Shown one piece after another: positions 34,622 through 44,083 of a stretch of DNA of 64,000 nucleotides (positions are counted from its first letter, which is position 1; each line of letters begins with the position of its first letter). Position numbers and translations under genes: made by a program. Source of the DNA: Microcella pacifica. GTDB lineage: Bacteria > Actinomycetota > Actinomycetes > Actinomycetales > Microbacteriaceae. Under the pieces are notes generated by a model. The model saw only the letters and a list, made by a program, of their open reading frames with translations, made no database searches and was not told the DNA's origin. Location: positions 62,001 to 126,000 of the forward strand of contig NZ_VIKT02000004.1 in assembly GCF_009371975.2 (NCBI RefSeq), written 5' to 3'.

Positions 34622-35227
34622 GAGGGCCTTCGGGTCGGTGCGGTGCAGGAGTCGACGGGTGATCGATCGTGCTCAGGGTTCCAGGGTACGACCCGCCGAT
34701 GCTACTCGGGCATCGGCTAGATATGCATGGCGCGCAGATGGCGGCCCGTAGAGGGCGGTCTGCGCCAGGCACAGCACCGGCGCGGTGGGTATCCAGATGC
34801 CCCGAGAAAGTCGGGAGAACTTCTACCAACACTCCTCTGCGTTGGCGTGACCAGGAACGAAACCCCTCCACGCTCGGGGCGCCCTGAAAGGGACCCAAAG
34901 ACGAGTCCACGCCTATCCGGCCCGTCCCTGATGGGTAGCACTCGTGCATTTACCTCCAGAGACAAACCGCCCGGGATGGGACTCGTCACGTTGAGATCGT
35001 CACCCAAATGGACGTGTGGTGTGCTGACTCACAGTCAAACGCCGCGCCGAAGAGACAACTCAAGCAGGGAATCGATCGCGGAGTGCCGGCGTTCGCGACC
35101 AGCCCCGATCACCGCCCCGGAGCCCGTTCGGTCATGGCACATTGCTTCTTCACGATCACATCGTTGCAGTGTGTGGCGGTGAATGCCTCGTGCGGCACGC
35201 CAGAAAGCTCGCGCACGATGAGCTGCA
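34622..35227. other. Gene-poor, lower-GC junction at the left edge of the sugar island
   Basis: No convincing gene in about 600 bp. The longest frame (34717-35007, minus, 96 codons) has no recognisable family and no good ribosome site. GC falls in places: the 60-bp lines at 34921 and 34981 count about 62% and 52%, against roughly 70% in surrounding genes. I found no clear direct-repeat end, integrase or tRNA. It is probably eroded DNA left by an insertion event. Confidence 0.55.
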
Positions 35228-36208
35228 TCATCCGCTTCCTGATGCATGCACGGTGCGCCAGCGCAGCACGCGCTCCGCGTTACCGCGCAGCAACAGATCG
35301 AGGTCGTCGTCCCCCACGCCCGCGGCGCGGAGCACGCTCGGCAAGTGGGAGGCGAGCCACGCGAGCCCGGGCGCACCGCCGAGCTCGTGCCACAGTGTGC
35401 GGCGGGCCCCATCGGTACCGAGCACGATACTCGAGGCAAAACCGTGCTCCAGCAGCAGGAGCGTGGAGCGAACAGTGCGGGAGTTCACGCCGGCCTCCCA
35501 CTCACGAAGCGACTGGTCGAACTCGAGCACTGCGCCACTCTCCGCGAGCGCCACGAGGTAGCCGGGGTCGTCGCTCTTGTCGACGTGGCTCAGCACGATC
35601 GCCGACGCAGGCACTCCGAGCTCCGTCAATCGCGCCACCTGCTCGAGGCCGCCTTTGCCCTCTTCGCAGTGCGTCAGAACGGGCGCGCCGGTGCGCACAC
35701 TCGCTTGCCCGACGGCCTGGAGGTTGCGACGATCGCGGTCATCGAGCGACGATCCGCTCGTCGCCACTTTGACCACCCCAGCACGGTGCGACGTTCGGCG
35801 GACGATCGGGCCGGTGTAGTCGAAGGCGTCGATGCCGTCGACGAGATCTGCGACGAACAGGTCTGCGAGTTCATCGATGCTGACGAAATTGGTCCAGTGT
35901 CTCGGTCCGTAGTACCGATCGTGGTGCAGACCGGTCGCTGCCACGATGTCGACCTCGGCCCGGCGAGCAACCTCGGCGAGCCGCACGACGTCGCGCCCCG
36001 CAGACATCGGCATCGCCTCGAGCACGAGCGTCGCCCCGGCCACCCGGCACCGAGCAACCTCCGCGACCGCCGCAACGACATCGTGGAGGTGGATGTGCGG
36101 AAAACGGTCGGCGATGAGCGGCGAGTCCAGGATGAGGTGCTCGTGCATATAGGCGACGCCCTCGATCGCGAACCGGTCTCCGAGCACGGTGCGGATCGCA
36201 CCCTTCAC
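35228..36208 (-). CDS. Phosphotriesterase-family metal-dependent hydrolase
   Basis: 326 residues, amidohydrolase-superfamily barrel. Metal ligands are visible in VAYMHEHLILDSP (HxH), APVLTHCEEGKGGLEQ, AIVLSHVDKSDDPGY and the Asp of IVLGTDGARR. The carbamylated-lysine region may be GVVKVATSG. Relatives hydrolyse lactones or phosphoesters; beside sugar oxidoreductases, a sugar-lactonase role is plausible. The GTG at 36208 overlaps the FAD-oxidoreductase stop by 4 bp. Last gene of the six-gene minus-strand operon. An apparent upstream extension to 36331 is overlap with the neighbour. Confidence 0.82.
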   Translation of the reverse strand: MKGAIRTVLGDRFAIEGVAYMHEHLILDSPLIADRFPHIHLHDVVAAVAEVARCRVAGATLVLEAMPMSAGRDVVRLAEVARRAEVDIVAATGLHHDRYYGPRHWTNFVSIDELADLFVADLVDGIDAFDYTGPIVRRTSHRAGVVKVATSGSSLDDRDRRNLQAVGQASVRTGAPVLTHCEEGKGGLEQVARLTELGVPASAIVLSHVDKSDDPGYLVALAESGAVLEFDQSLREWEAGVNSRTVRSTLLLLEHGFASSIVLGTDGARRTLWHELGGAPGLAWLASHLPSVLRAAGVGDDDLDLLLRGNAERVLRWRTVHASGSG

Positions 36209-37584
36209 AGCATCACCGCGTCTGCGACAAGCGCTTGGCGAAGGTCGTCGGCGTTGACCTCGGAGGGAGAGACGCCTGCCGAGACCGAGAGCGCGGCCGC
36301 CGTACCCGCGGCCTGACCGTAGGAGAGGCATTGAGCGATCGAACGGGCGGAGGCATGGGCGTCATGAGTGGCGGAAAGGCTGCGTCCGGCCACGAGCAGG
36401 CTGTCGACCTCGACGGGAACGAGGCAGCGGTACGGGACCCCGTAGGTCTTGCCGCTGGGCGGCTCGCCCTCCGCGGTCGCGACGTAGCGCCAGATCGTGG
36501 CGGTCCCGCCGTCGTGGTCCTCGATCGGCGCGGCGCACAGTGCGATCTCGTCGTCGAAGCGCCGGGCACTCACGACGTCGTCGCGATCGAGCACGTACCG
36601 GCCGATCAGACGGCGGGTCTCGCGCGTGCCGATCCAGACTGACGTCGAGAGCAGGTAGGAGTTCTCATAGCCTGGCATGCGGTCTCGCAAGAAGCGAATG
36701 TACTCGACCGTCTGACTGCGCCCCTCGATCTCGGCGGCTGTCGTCGCCCAGGGATTCGTCGGGTCGATGCCGGCGACGCGGGTGAGGTTGGTGTGGAAGA
36801 CCCCGGGCAGCACAGTGTGGTGCGATGAGCCTTCACGACGCGGGAGCCGGTACGCGCCGCTCGCGGCTGCATCCTGGAGCAAACGATGCAGTTCGGCCGT
36901 CGAGGCGGGCTGCTCGACCCCGCCCACGCGGAACGTCGTCGTGAGCGGCTGCACACGTGCCGACGCCGACGGTTGCTCGAGCGTGCAGCCCGCCGCCCAG
37001 GCGACGTCTGCATCGCCCGACGCATCGACGAAGCGCGCAGCGCGCACGAGGAACGGGCCGCGTCGGGTCAGAACGACGACAGCGGTCATGCGGGTGCCGT
37101 CGAGCACGGATGCCGTGAACCGCGTATGCAGCAACGGCTGGGCCCCCGACTCGACGAGCAAGCGATCCCACTCGGCCTTCAGGGCCTCGGGCTCGTAGGT
37201 GACTCCGAGTCCCGCCCCGTAGGTGTTTCCGCGAAGAATCGCACTTCCGACGTCGAGCAGCGCGCTGGCAAGCTCCCAGCCGATGCCCCCGACCACGCGC
37301 TGGTCCGTGCCGGGCGCGAAGAAGCCGTACATCGTGTCGAGCACCGCCGCAGCTGTGCCCCCGAAGAAGCCCCCGTTCTCGATTACGAGGGTCGACGCCC
37401 CATGCCGAGCTGCCGCGACCGCCGCCGCACTGCCCGCGGAGCCGCCGCCGACGACGACGACATCGCCCGCCCAGATGACGGGAAGGTGCGAGACGTCGCG
37501 TTCGGAGAGTCGGACGGCGTGGAAGGCTGTTGGTGGGGGTTCGGCCGCGCTGGCCGGATCGATCAAGGGGCCGTTCGTCATCAC
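36205..37584 (-). CDS. FAD-dependent oxidoreductase (FAD_oxidored family)
   Basis: 459 residues. FAD-binding VVVVGGGSAGSAAAVAAARHG at ~42, then FFGGTAAAVLDTMYGFF, a second motif RFVDASGDADVAWAAGC and C-terminal LLVAGRSLSATHDAHASAR with AAGTAAALSVSAGV. This matches the FAD-dependent oxidoreductases often found in bacterial glycan and sugar operons, whose substrates are mostly unknown. It overlaps GH38 upstream and the hydrolase downstream by 4 bp each. It could oxidise a released sugar or glycoside. Confidence 0.83.
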   Translation of the reverse strand: MMTNGPLIDPASAAEPPPTAFHAVRLSERDVSHLPVIWAGDVVVVGGGSAGSAAAVAAARHGASTLVIENGGFFGGTAAAVLDTMYGFFAPGTDQRVVGGIGWELASALLDVGSAILRGNTYGAGLGVTYEPEALKAEWDRLLVESGAQPLLHTRFTASVLDGTRMTAVVVLTRRGPFLVRAARFVDASGDADVAWAAGCTLEQPSASARVQPLTTTFRVGGVEQPASTAELHRLLQDAAASGAYRLPRREGSSHHTVLPGVFHTNLTRVAGIDPTNPWATTAAEIEGRSQTVEYIRFLRDRMPGYENSYLLSTSVWIGTRETRRLIGRYVLDRDDVVSARRFDDEIALCAAPIEDHDGGTATIWRYVATAEGEPPSGKTYGVPYRCLVPVEVDSLLVAGRSLSATHDAHASARSIAQCLSYGQAAGTAAALSVSAGVSPSEVNADDLRQALVADAVML

Positions 37585-40500
37585 CGTGTCCTTTCCTCGG
37601 AGTGGGCACTCGGCCGGGCGAATCGGAGTGTGCAGACGGTGAACGCGGGAAGATCGAGTCGCACCGAGTCAGGTTCTCGGTCGATGACGCGCGTGTCGGG
37701 AATGTCGCGCTCGAGGAGGTCGGTCTCGGAGACCTTGCTCCAGTCGAACGTCGTCGTGAGCGTCGCGAGCGCGCGAGCCCCCCGCGATTCGTAGAGTCGC
37801 ACGACGACATCGCCCGATCCGTCGTCGGCGAGTTTCACCGCTTCGGCGATGACGCCGTGCCCGTCGACGGTCAGGAGCGGCTCGACGGCGCCCGCGCCGC
37901 GGCGCAGCCGCACCGGCAGGTGCAGCCGGTAGCCCTCGTCGATCGCGCCGTCGAGGTCCGCGACGATCCGCAATGAGATCGTGAACTCGTGCTGACCCTG
38001 GTCGGCCTCGGGGTCGGGGAACCTCGCGCTGCGCAGCAACGACACGCGCGGGACGACGACGGGCCGGTCGTCGGGACCGGAGCGAGTGCGGATGTCGTGA
38101 CCGTAGGCGACGTCGTTCGCGATCGCGACGCCCAGTCCTGGTTCGCCCACGTGCACCCACCGCTGTGCAGGGGTCTCGAATCGCGCTCGGTCCCACGACG
38201 TGTTCGCGTGCACCGGACGGTGCACGTGGCCGAACTGGATCTCGGAGGTCGCCCGGTCGGTCCGGAGGTCGAGCGGGAAGGCGAGCTTGAGCAGCTTCTC
38301 CCGCTCATGCCAGTCGATGTCGAAAGAGACCTCGAGGGCGCCGGTGTCGCGGTGCATGCGAACGCGCTGCACGATCGTCGAATCCCCTGGCCGTCGCCGG
38401 ATGACGACCGCCCGTGCTTCAGCGTCGAGGTCGATGGACTCAGGAGCGTCGACATCGCGCGGGGTGTCGAGGGCCTCTCGATCGACGTCCCAGGCGTCCC
38501 ACTGCCGTGGTGTGTCGCGGAACAGCTGCAGTGCGAGGCCCGGCATGCCCGCGGGCACGAGTTCCCGTCCCGTCGCGACGTCGACAAGGGAAGCCAGCAT
38601 CCCGTTGGCGTCGAGGACGGCGCGTGCGATCGGCGACGACAGGACGAATCCTGACGGGACGCGCTCGACGTCGACGTACTCGGATCGCGTGTTGACGTGG
38701 CCGGCGGCCAGGGCGGGGACCCCCGATCGCGGCCCCGGTCCCGCATTGAACCCGAGCTCGGTCTCGCCGCTGCCTGCGAGCGCCGTCAGCGCGGCGTCGA
38801 CAAGGGATTCGAGCACCGCGAGAACGTCCGCTCCCGCCCGCTCGGCTTCCCGATTGACCCAGGCAATCGACGACCCGGGCAGGATGTCGTGGAACTGGTT
38901 CAGCAGCACCGTGCGCCAGGCCGAGTCCAGCTGCGGGGCGGGGTACTCGTGCCCGGTGCGGACTGCTGCCGTCGCACTCCACAATTCGGCTTCGCGAAGC
39001 AGCGCCTCTGCCCGACGATTCGCCCGCTTGAGCCGCGCCTGCGAGGTGTACACCCCGCGGTGCAGCTCGAGGTAGAGCTCGCCCGCCCACACGGCCGGAT
39101 CGACGTACTCGGCTTCGGCGAGAGAGAAAAACTGCTCGGGGCCCGCGAGTTCCACGCGCGGCGATCCCTCGAGGTCGGCTGCGCGGTGGGCGGCGGCGAG
39201 CATCTCGCGGGTCGGTCCGCCGCCGCCGTCACCCCATCCGAAGAGCGCGAGCGAGGTGTTCGCTCGACCTCCTTCGTCGAACTGGCGTTCCGCGAGAGCG
39301 AGCTCGCCAGCAGAGAGATCGCTGCTGTAGGTGTCAGTGGGGGGAAAGTGCGTGAACACCCGAGTGCCGTCGATGCCCTCCCAGCGGAACGAGTGGTTCG
39401 GCATGCGATTGGTGTCGTTCCAGGAGATCTTCTGGGTGAGAAACCACCGCGAACCCGAGGCCGTGATGAGCTGCGGCAACGCGGCGGTGTAGCCGAACGA
39501 GTCGGGCAACCAGACCGTCGACGTCTCTACCCCGAACTCGTCGAGGAAGAAGCGCTTGCCGTAGGCGAGTTGGCGCGCGAGCGACTCCCCCGACGGCAGG
39601 TTCGTGTCGCTCTCGACCCACATGCCACCCACCGGCACGAACCGCCCCTCCGCGACCGCGGCGCGGACGCGCTCGAACAGCTCCGGCTGCGCGTCGCGCA
39701 CCCATGCGTACTGCTGCGCTGACGATGCCGCGAACACGAAATCCGCATCGCGGTCGAGCAGATCGAGCACGTTCGCGAAAGTGCGCGCAACCTTGCGCAC
39801 TGTTTCACGCGTCGGCCAGAGCCACGCCGTGTCGATGTGCGCGTGTCCGACCGCGAGCACCCGGTGAGCGCTCGCCGTCGCGGGTCGCGCGAGCGACTGC
39901 GCAGCGAGCTCCCTGCCATGCGACACCGTGCTGGCGACGTCATCGGGGTCGACTGCGTCGACAATGCGCTCGAGGGTCAAGAGCAGCTCGGCGCGTCGCG
40001 GCGAGCTCGGCGGCAGCTCGGCGGCGAGGCCGCGCAAGGTGCGGACATCCTGCAGCAGCTCCCAGACCTCCTCGTCGCGTGCCACGAGCCGCAGCGTGCG
40101 AAGCACGTAGAGCTCGTCGGTACCGGCGGTCGACGGATCGCCGAGCGGGGTCGGCAAGAAGCTGAAGTCGCCAGCGACGTAGGGGTTCGCCGCGGCCTCG
40201 AGGTAGAGCTCGAAGGTGCTCACCTCGTCGTCGATCGGCACCCAGGAGTTCTCGGGATGCACACCCTTGACGACCGATCCATCGGAGCGGTGGACGAGCC
40301 CTTCAGCCTGGAAACCCGGAAAGTCGCTCACAACGCCCAGATCGACATCGAGCTCGACGGTGAGGCCCGGCCGGCGCCACTCCGAGGGCACGTCACCACG
40401 GATGCGGAACCACACGGTGTCCCACGGCGCGCCCCACGAGGTGCCGATCGTGAACGGCTCGTAGGGTGCCGTGCGTGCGGTGGAGAACGGAACCGGCTCG

Positions 40501-40658
40501 CCGCCGACGCGCCATGCGGCGAGCTCGACGTCGTGCGTCGCCCGGATCACCGCGGGTGCCAGCCGCTGCGTGATGAAACGATCGACACGCATGAGGCTGA
40601 GCTTCGACGAGTCGATACCGCCGGAGCCCGCGTCTGCGAAGGCACCGCGCTCCGGCAT
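37581..40658 (-). CDS. GH38 alpha-mannosidase
   Basis: 1025 residues, the usual size for bacterial class-II alpha-mannosidases. Zinc-binding VGHAHIDTAWLWP near residue 267, nucleophile region STVWLPDSFGYTAALPQ, later NQFHDILPGSSI with zinc His, then the long beta-sandwich C-terminal half. No signal peptide, so it acts in the cytoplasm on imported oligosaccharide or glycoside. ATG 40658 overlaps the permease stop; a longer frame to 40877 lies over that permease. Releases mannose, or a modified mannose, as substrate for the oxidoreductases around it. Confidence 0.93.
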   Translation of the reverse strand: MPERGAFADAGSGGIDSSKLSLMRVDRFITQRLAPAVIRATHDVELAAWRVGGEPVPFSTARTAPYEPFTIGTSWGAPWDTVWFRIRGDVPSEWRRPGLTVELDVDLGVVSDFPGFQAEGLVHRSDGSVVKGVHPENSWVPIDDEVSTFELYLEAAANPYVAGDFSFLPTPLGDPSTAGTDELYVLRTLRLVARDEEVWELLQDVRTLRGLAAELPPSSPRRAELLLTLERIVDAVDPDDVASTVSHGRELAAQSLARPATASAHRVLAVGHAHIDTAWLWPTRETVRKVARTFANVLDLLDRDADFVFAASSAQQYAWVRDAQPELFERVRAAVAEGRFVPVGGMWVESDTNLPSGESLARQLAYGKRFFLDEFGVETSTVWLPDSFGYTAALPQLITASGSRWFLTQKISWNDTNRMPNHSFRWEGIDGTRVFTHFPPTDTYSSDLSAGELALAERQFDEGGRANTSLALFGWGDGGGGPTREMLAAAHRAADLEGSPRVELAGPEQFFSLAEAEYVDPAVWAGELYLELHRGVYTSQARLKRANRRAEALLREAELWSATAAVRTGHEYPAPQLDSAWRTVLLNQFHDILPGSSIAWVNREAERAGADVLAVLESLVDAALTALAGSGETELGFNAGPGPRSGVPALAAGHVNTRSEYVDVERVPSGFVLSSPIARAVLDANGMLASLVDVATGRELVPAGMPGLALQLFRDTPRQWDAWDVDREALDTPRDVDAPESIDLDAEARAVVIRRRPGDSTIVQRVRMHRDTGALEVSFDIDWHEREKLLKLAFPLDLRTDRATSEIQFGHVHRPVHANTSWDRARFETPAQRWVHVGEPGLGVAIANDVAYGHDIRTRSGPDDRPVVVPRVSLLRSARFPDPEADQGQHEFTISLRIVADLDGAIDEGYRLHLPVRLRRGAGAVEPLLTVDGHGVIAEAVKLADDGSGDVVVRLYESRGARALATLTTTFDWSKVSETDLLERDIPDTRVIDREPDSVRLDLPAFTVCTLRFARPSAHSEERTR

Positions 40659-41503
40659 CAGCCCTTCGCCCCGCCACTCAACCGGAACGCCCCGTTGAAC
40701 ACCCGGGAGACCACGAGGTAGAGCACGATCACCGGCGCGGAGTACACCGCTGCGTAGGCGGCGAGGTTGCCATAGTTCACGACACCGAAGCTGCCGAAGA
40801 ACTGATACAGCGTGACCGCCATCGGCAGTTTTGCTGGATCGAGCAGCAAGATGAACGGCACGAAGAAGTTGCCCCACATGAGGATGAACTGGAAGATGCT
40901 CACCGCGGCCAGGCCGGGCGTCATGAGCGGGAGCACGATCGTTCTCAGCGTTCGGAGGCTCGAGGCCCCGTCGAGCCAGGCGGCTTCCTCGAACTCGATC
41001 GGGATGCCGTCCATGAAGTTCTTCATCATCCAGATGGCGAACGGCAAGCTCGATGCGGCGAGGAACAGGATGCAGCCGAGGAAACTGTCGACTAGTCGAA
41101 GGCGAACGAACATGGTGTACACCGGGATCATGATCGCCGTCACCGGCAACGCCGACAGGAAGAGCACGGTGTACAAGAAGTGGTCGCCATAGCGCATCGT
41201 GTATCGCGAGAGCGGATACGCGGCGAGGGCCGAGAGCACGACGACGAGCAGACTCGCGAGTCCCGAGATGATGAGCCCGTTCATCATCGGCCGGAACGTG
41301 AGCTCCCAGGTGCCGATCTCGACGAAGTTGTCGAGCGCGATCCGCTCAGGGGCTCGAAGCGAGAGCGTCGCGCCCGGGTCGAGTGAAGCCAGCACGAGCC
41401 AGATCAGCGGGAGCAGGAACAACAGCGTGATGATCGCGAGCGTCACGTTCGCGAAAACCGCGTGCAGCCGCGGCCGCGGCGCAGCGAGAGAAGGGAGCGT
41501 CAC
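40658..41503 (-). CDS. ABC sugar transporter permease (MalG/CUT1 type)
   Basis: 281 residues with six hydrophobic segments and the EAA loop EFEEAAWLDGASSLRTLRTIVLPLMTPGL (about 182-210), which docks on the ATPase. N-terminal helix AVFANVTLAIITLLFLLPLIWLVLASLDPG. Pairs with the permease just upstream, overlapping it by 4 bp. As usual in Actinobacteria, no ATPase gene is in the operon; a shared MsiK-like ATPase elsewhere probably powers it. Confidence 0.92.
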   Translation of the reverse strand: MTLPSLAAPRPRLHAVFANVTLAIITLLFLLPLIWLVLASLDPGATLSLRAPERIALDNFVEIGTWELTFRPMMNGLIISGLASLLVVVLSALAAYPLSRYTMRYGDHFLYTVLFLSALPVTAIMIPVYTMFVRLRLVDSFLGCILFLAASSLPFAIWMMKNFMDGIPIEFEEAAWLDGASSLRTLRTIVLPLMTPGLAAVSIFQFILMWGNFFVPFILLLDPAKLPMAVTLYQFFGSFGVVNYGNLAAYAAVYSAPVIVLYLVVSRVFNGAFRLSGGAKG

Positions 41504-42447
41504 TTCGACCCCTTCCTGAAGGCGTAGAGGTAGAAGGCGGAGAGGATCACGCCGAGCACGACGAGCACGATAGCGATGACCGACGAGTACCCGATGAGGT
41601 TGTAGCGGAAGGCCTGCTCGTACATGTAGAGCGGCAGCGTCTGAGTCTGCCCGCCCGGCCCGCCGCCGGTGAGCGCGAAGATGAGCCCGAAGACGCCGAG
41701 CGTCTGCAGGGTCGTGAGCAGGAGGTTGGTGAGAATGAGCCGACTGATCGAGGGCAGAACGACATAGAAGAGCTGCTGCATGCCGCTGGCCCCGTCGACT
41801 TGCGCAGCCTCGATCGACTCAGGGCTGACCTCCTCGAGCGCGGCGGAGTAGATGAGGAGCGAGAAGGCGGTGCCGCGCCATACGCTCGCGATGACGATCG
41901 CGAACAAGGGCTGGTCGATGAGCCAGCTCTGACCAGGAAGCCCGACCGACGCAAGGATCGTGTTGAGCGTGCCATCTCGAGTGTTGAGGAACGCGTACCA
42001 GAGCATCGCCACGACGACTTCGGGAAGCACCCAGGCGAGCACGACCGCTCCGCTGGCGATCGTCTTCATGGCCTTGTTGCGCTTCTGCAGCAGCAGCGCG
42101 AGCGCGAGTCCCAGCACGTTCTGGCCCGCGACGACGAGCAGCACGTAGGCGACAGTGCGGCTGATCGCCGCGTGCGCGTCGCGGTCGTTGATGAGTCGTT
42201 CGAAGTTGTCGAACCACACCCACTGCGGGTTGAGCGCCGCAGCACCGGTGAGTCCCTGGTCGGTGAAGCCGACGTAGACGGCCCACAGGATCGGCCCGAC
42301 GAAGAACACGGCCATGATCGCGGCGGCCGGCACGATCGGCACGACCGGACCCACGCTTCGGCGGAAGGTGCGGAGCGCGCTCTTCGGAGGCGTGGAGGAG
42401 CGGGGGGCCGCGTTCGCGACCCCCCGCCCGTTGTCGCGAGAGGACAT
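41500..42447 (-). CDS. ABC sugar transporter permease (MalF/CUT1 type)
   Basis: 315 residues, six hydrophobic helices after a ~35-residue polar start. EAA loop EVSPESIEAAQVDGASGMQQLFYVVLPSI at about 215-243. ATG 42447 (MSSRDNGRGVANAAP) overlaps the binding-protein stop by 1-4 bp. The frame is open upstream to 42939 but lies over the binding-protein gene. Imports the island's glycan or glycoside together with its partner permease. Confidence 0.92.
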   Translation of the reverse strand: MSSRDNGRGVANAAPRSSTPPKSALRTFRRSVGPVVPIVPAAAIMAVFFVGPILWAVYVGFTDQGLTGAAALNPQWVWFDNFERLINDRDAHAAISRTVAYVLLVVAGQNVLGLALALLLQKRNKAMKTIASGAVVLAWVLPEVVVAMLWYAFLNTRDGTLNTILASVGLPGQSWLIDQPLFAIVIASVWRGTAFSLLIYSAALEEVSPESIEAAQVDGASGMQQLFYVVLPSISRLILTNLLLTTLQTLGVFGLIFALTGGGPGGQTQTLPLYMYEQAFRYNLIGYSSVIAIVLVVLGVILSAFYLYAFRKGSK

Positions 42448-43790
42448 CAGCCGCCCGTGATCGACCGGACGGCTTCGTCGTACGCCGCCTGAGCTTCCTC
42501 GGGTGACATACCGCCGATTGTGACTGCCTCCGTGGCCGCCGCGATGGCTGCCGAGACCTGCGGGTATTCCGCAACTCCCGGTCGGATGCCCGCGACGTTG
42601 ACAAGGTCGTAGAAGAACGGAATCGACGGGTTGTTCTCCGCGATCTCCGGGGTTTCTGCGACGTCGATGCGGGTCGGAACGTCGCCCGTGCCCAGGGCAA
42701 GGGCGAGCGAGCTCTCGTAGCTCGTGAGCATCGTGAGCGCCTCGAAGGTCATCTCCTTGTCGGCAGCTCCCGCGCCCATCGCCCACACCCAGCCGCCCGA
42801 CATGCTCGCGGCATCGCCGCCGTCGCGCGACGGCATCGGGGTCCAGCCGAGCTCGTCGGTCCACTCCGGGTATTCGCCGAAGAGGAACATGAGCCACGAC
42901 CCGGTGAGGGCGACGCCGACCCTGTCTTCGGTGAACCATCCACCGAACGTCCCCCAGTAGTTGGGGTCGAGTTGATCAGCGTCATCGGCGAGGAGGCCCT
43001 TCGAGCGCAGATCGGCCAGCAGCGTCAGCGCGTCGTTGAAGCCTTCGCTTCCGGTGACGAATTCGCCTGCGCTGGGGTCGTAGAAGCTGCTGTCGAGCCC
43101 GCCTTCGGTGCCCTGCAGGAGGACCTGGAAGGTCTGGAAGGTCGAACCTTCGGCGTGAACTTCCGCAGTCTGTGCCGCGAACGGAACGATGTCCGGGTGG
43201 GCCGCCTGCAAGGTCTCGAGGTCGGCGACGAACTCATCCCAGGTTTCGGGCTGCCAGTCGGTCGGAAGACCAGCCTGTTCGAACAGCGACTTGTCGTACC
43301 AGAGACCGATCGTTCCACCGGTGATCGGAATGCCGTACGACGTTCCGTCGAGACCCTTGCCGAGGTCTTGAGTCGTCGGTGAGTACTGCGCGTCCCAGTC
43401 CTCCCAGTCGGTGAGATACTCGTCCAGTGGAGCGAGGTAGCCGGCCTCCGCGTGCGCGTTCACCTGGAAGGTGTCGTCGTAGACGATGTCGGGTGCGGTA
43501 TCGGGCGACCCGAACATGAGGGCGATGCGACTGAAGTAGTCGGCATCCGCTGCGTTGATGGGGACGAGCTCGAGCGTCCAGCCCTCGTTGGCCTCTTCGA
43601 ATTCGGCCTTGACGGTTTCGATGACATCGGACTTTGCCGTGCTGGGCGGCTGCTCTGGATAGACGACGCGGATGACTTGGTCGCCGCCGCCGGCGTCGGT
43701 GCAGCCGCTCAGTGCGAGGGCTGCGACCGACACCGTTGCCACCGCGAGCATGACGCTCCGGGGCCGGTGAGCGAGTTTGCCTCGTTGCAT
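42447..43790 (-). CDS. Sugar ABC transporter solute-binding lipoprotein
   Basis: 447 residues, family 1 extracellular solute-binding protein. Signal peptide with basic start (MQRGKLAHRPRS), hydrophobic core and lipobox LALSGC, lipidated Cys at residue 30. Later YGIPITGGTIGLWYDKSLFEQAGL and WTPMPSRDGGDAASMSGGWVWAMG are typical of CUT1 binding proteins. The ATG at 43790 has AAGGAG. First gene of the minus-strand operon; its -35 TTGACA and -10 TATAGA lie at 43910-43883, with the -10 inside a candidate GntR operator. Confidence 0.93.
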   Translation of the reverse strand: MQRGKLAHRPRSVMLAVATVSVAALALSGCTDAGGGDQVIRVVYPEQPPSTAKSDVIETVKAEFEEANEGWTLELVPINAADADYFSRIALMFGSPDTAPDIVYDDTFQVNAHAEAGYLAPLDEYLTDWEDWDAQYSPTTQDLGKGLDGTSYGIPITGGTIGLWYDKSLFEQAGLPTDWQPETWDEFVADLETLQAAHPDIVPFAAQTAEVHAEGSTFQTFQVLLQGTEGGLDSSFYDPSAGEFVTGSEGFNDALTLLADLRSKGLLADDADQLDPNYWGTFGGWFTEDRVGVALTGSWLMFLFGEYPEWTDELGWTPMPSRDGGDAASMSGGWVWAMGAGAADKEMTFEALTMLTSYESSLALALGTGDVPTRIDVAETPEIAENNPSIPFFYDLVNVAGIRPGVAEYPQVSAAIAAATEAVTIGGMSPEEAQAAYDEAVRSITGG

Positions 43791-43875
43791 AACTGACTCC
43801 TTCTGGTCAGGAAACAGCGCCGTGCCCATCACAGCGCCGTTGGTGCTCTGGACCGCAGGTTCGCGCGGTCAAGTA

Positions 43876-43910
43876 ACACATGTCTATACGAGTTGGATCG
43901 ACGATGTCAA
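43876..43910 (-). promoter_or_regulatory. Promoter and candidate GntR operator of the binding-protein operon
   Basis: Minus strand: TTGACA (43910-43905), 16-nt spacer, TATAGA (43888-43883). The -10 is embedded in TCGTATAGACATGT, which recurs as TCCTATAGATATGT in front of the divergent oxidoreductase operon. ACACATGT also opens the site at 48743. Binding of the local GntR protein here would block the promoter. Confidence 0.65.
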
Positions 43911-44044
43911 CGGTCTCCCCCCTAGTGATTGCCGCGTGAACCCTGTGTGAACCGCAGATCCAAGCTGTTTCTTGGGACGAATGAGGCAAAACCCCGGTGC
44001 ACTTGTCTCACTGAGAGCGCGTCCCCTAAGGTTACCTGCACCTA

Positions 44045-44060
44045 GTCCTATAGATATGTT
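44045..44060 (+). promoter_or_regulatory. Candidate -10 and GntR operator of the oxidoreductase operon
   Basis: TCCTATAGATATGTT (from 44046): TATAGA (44049-44054) is a plausible -10, 24 bp before the preferred start's ribosome-site region. It shares TC[GC]TATAGA[CT]ATGT with the site at 43878-43891 in the same orientation relative to its gene. The matching -35 is poor. Confidence 0.55.
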
Positions 44061-44083
44061 CCGACTCAATGGAGATTGCAGGA

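Noticed and set aside
34717-35007. 96-codon minus-strand frame in the island junction as a gene
   Set aside because: No recognisable domain, no ribosome site, composition unlike neighbours, and unclear start; left as unexplained DNA.
38976-38998. ACTCCACAATTCGGC in the mannosidase gene as a repeat arm
   Set aside because: Only the first 12-13 bases agree, there is no core or partner, and it lies in ordinary coding sequence (EAELWSATAAV) inside the island, which otherwise lacks the repeat.
43790-43832. Upstream start MMGTALFPDQKESV for the solute-binding protein
   Set aside because: It would place 14 polar residues before the signal peptide, while the ATG at 43790 has an AAGGAG ribosome site and a normal lipoprotein signal.
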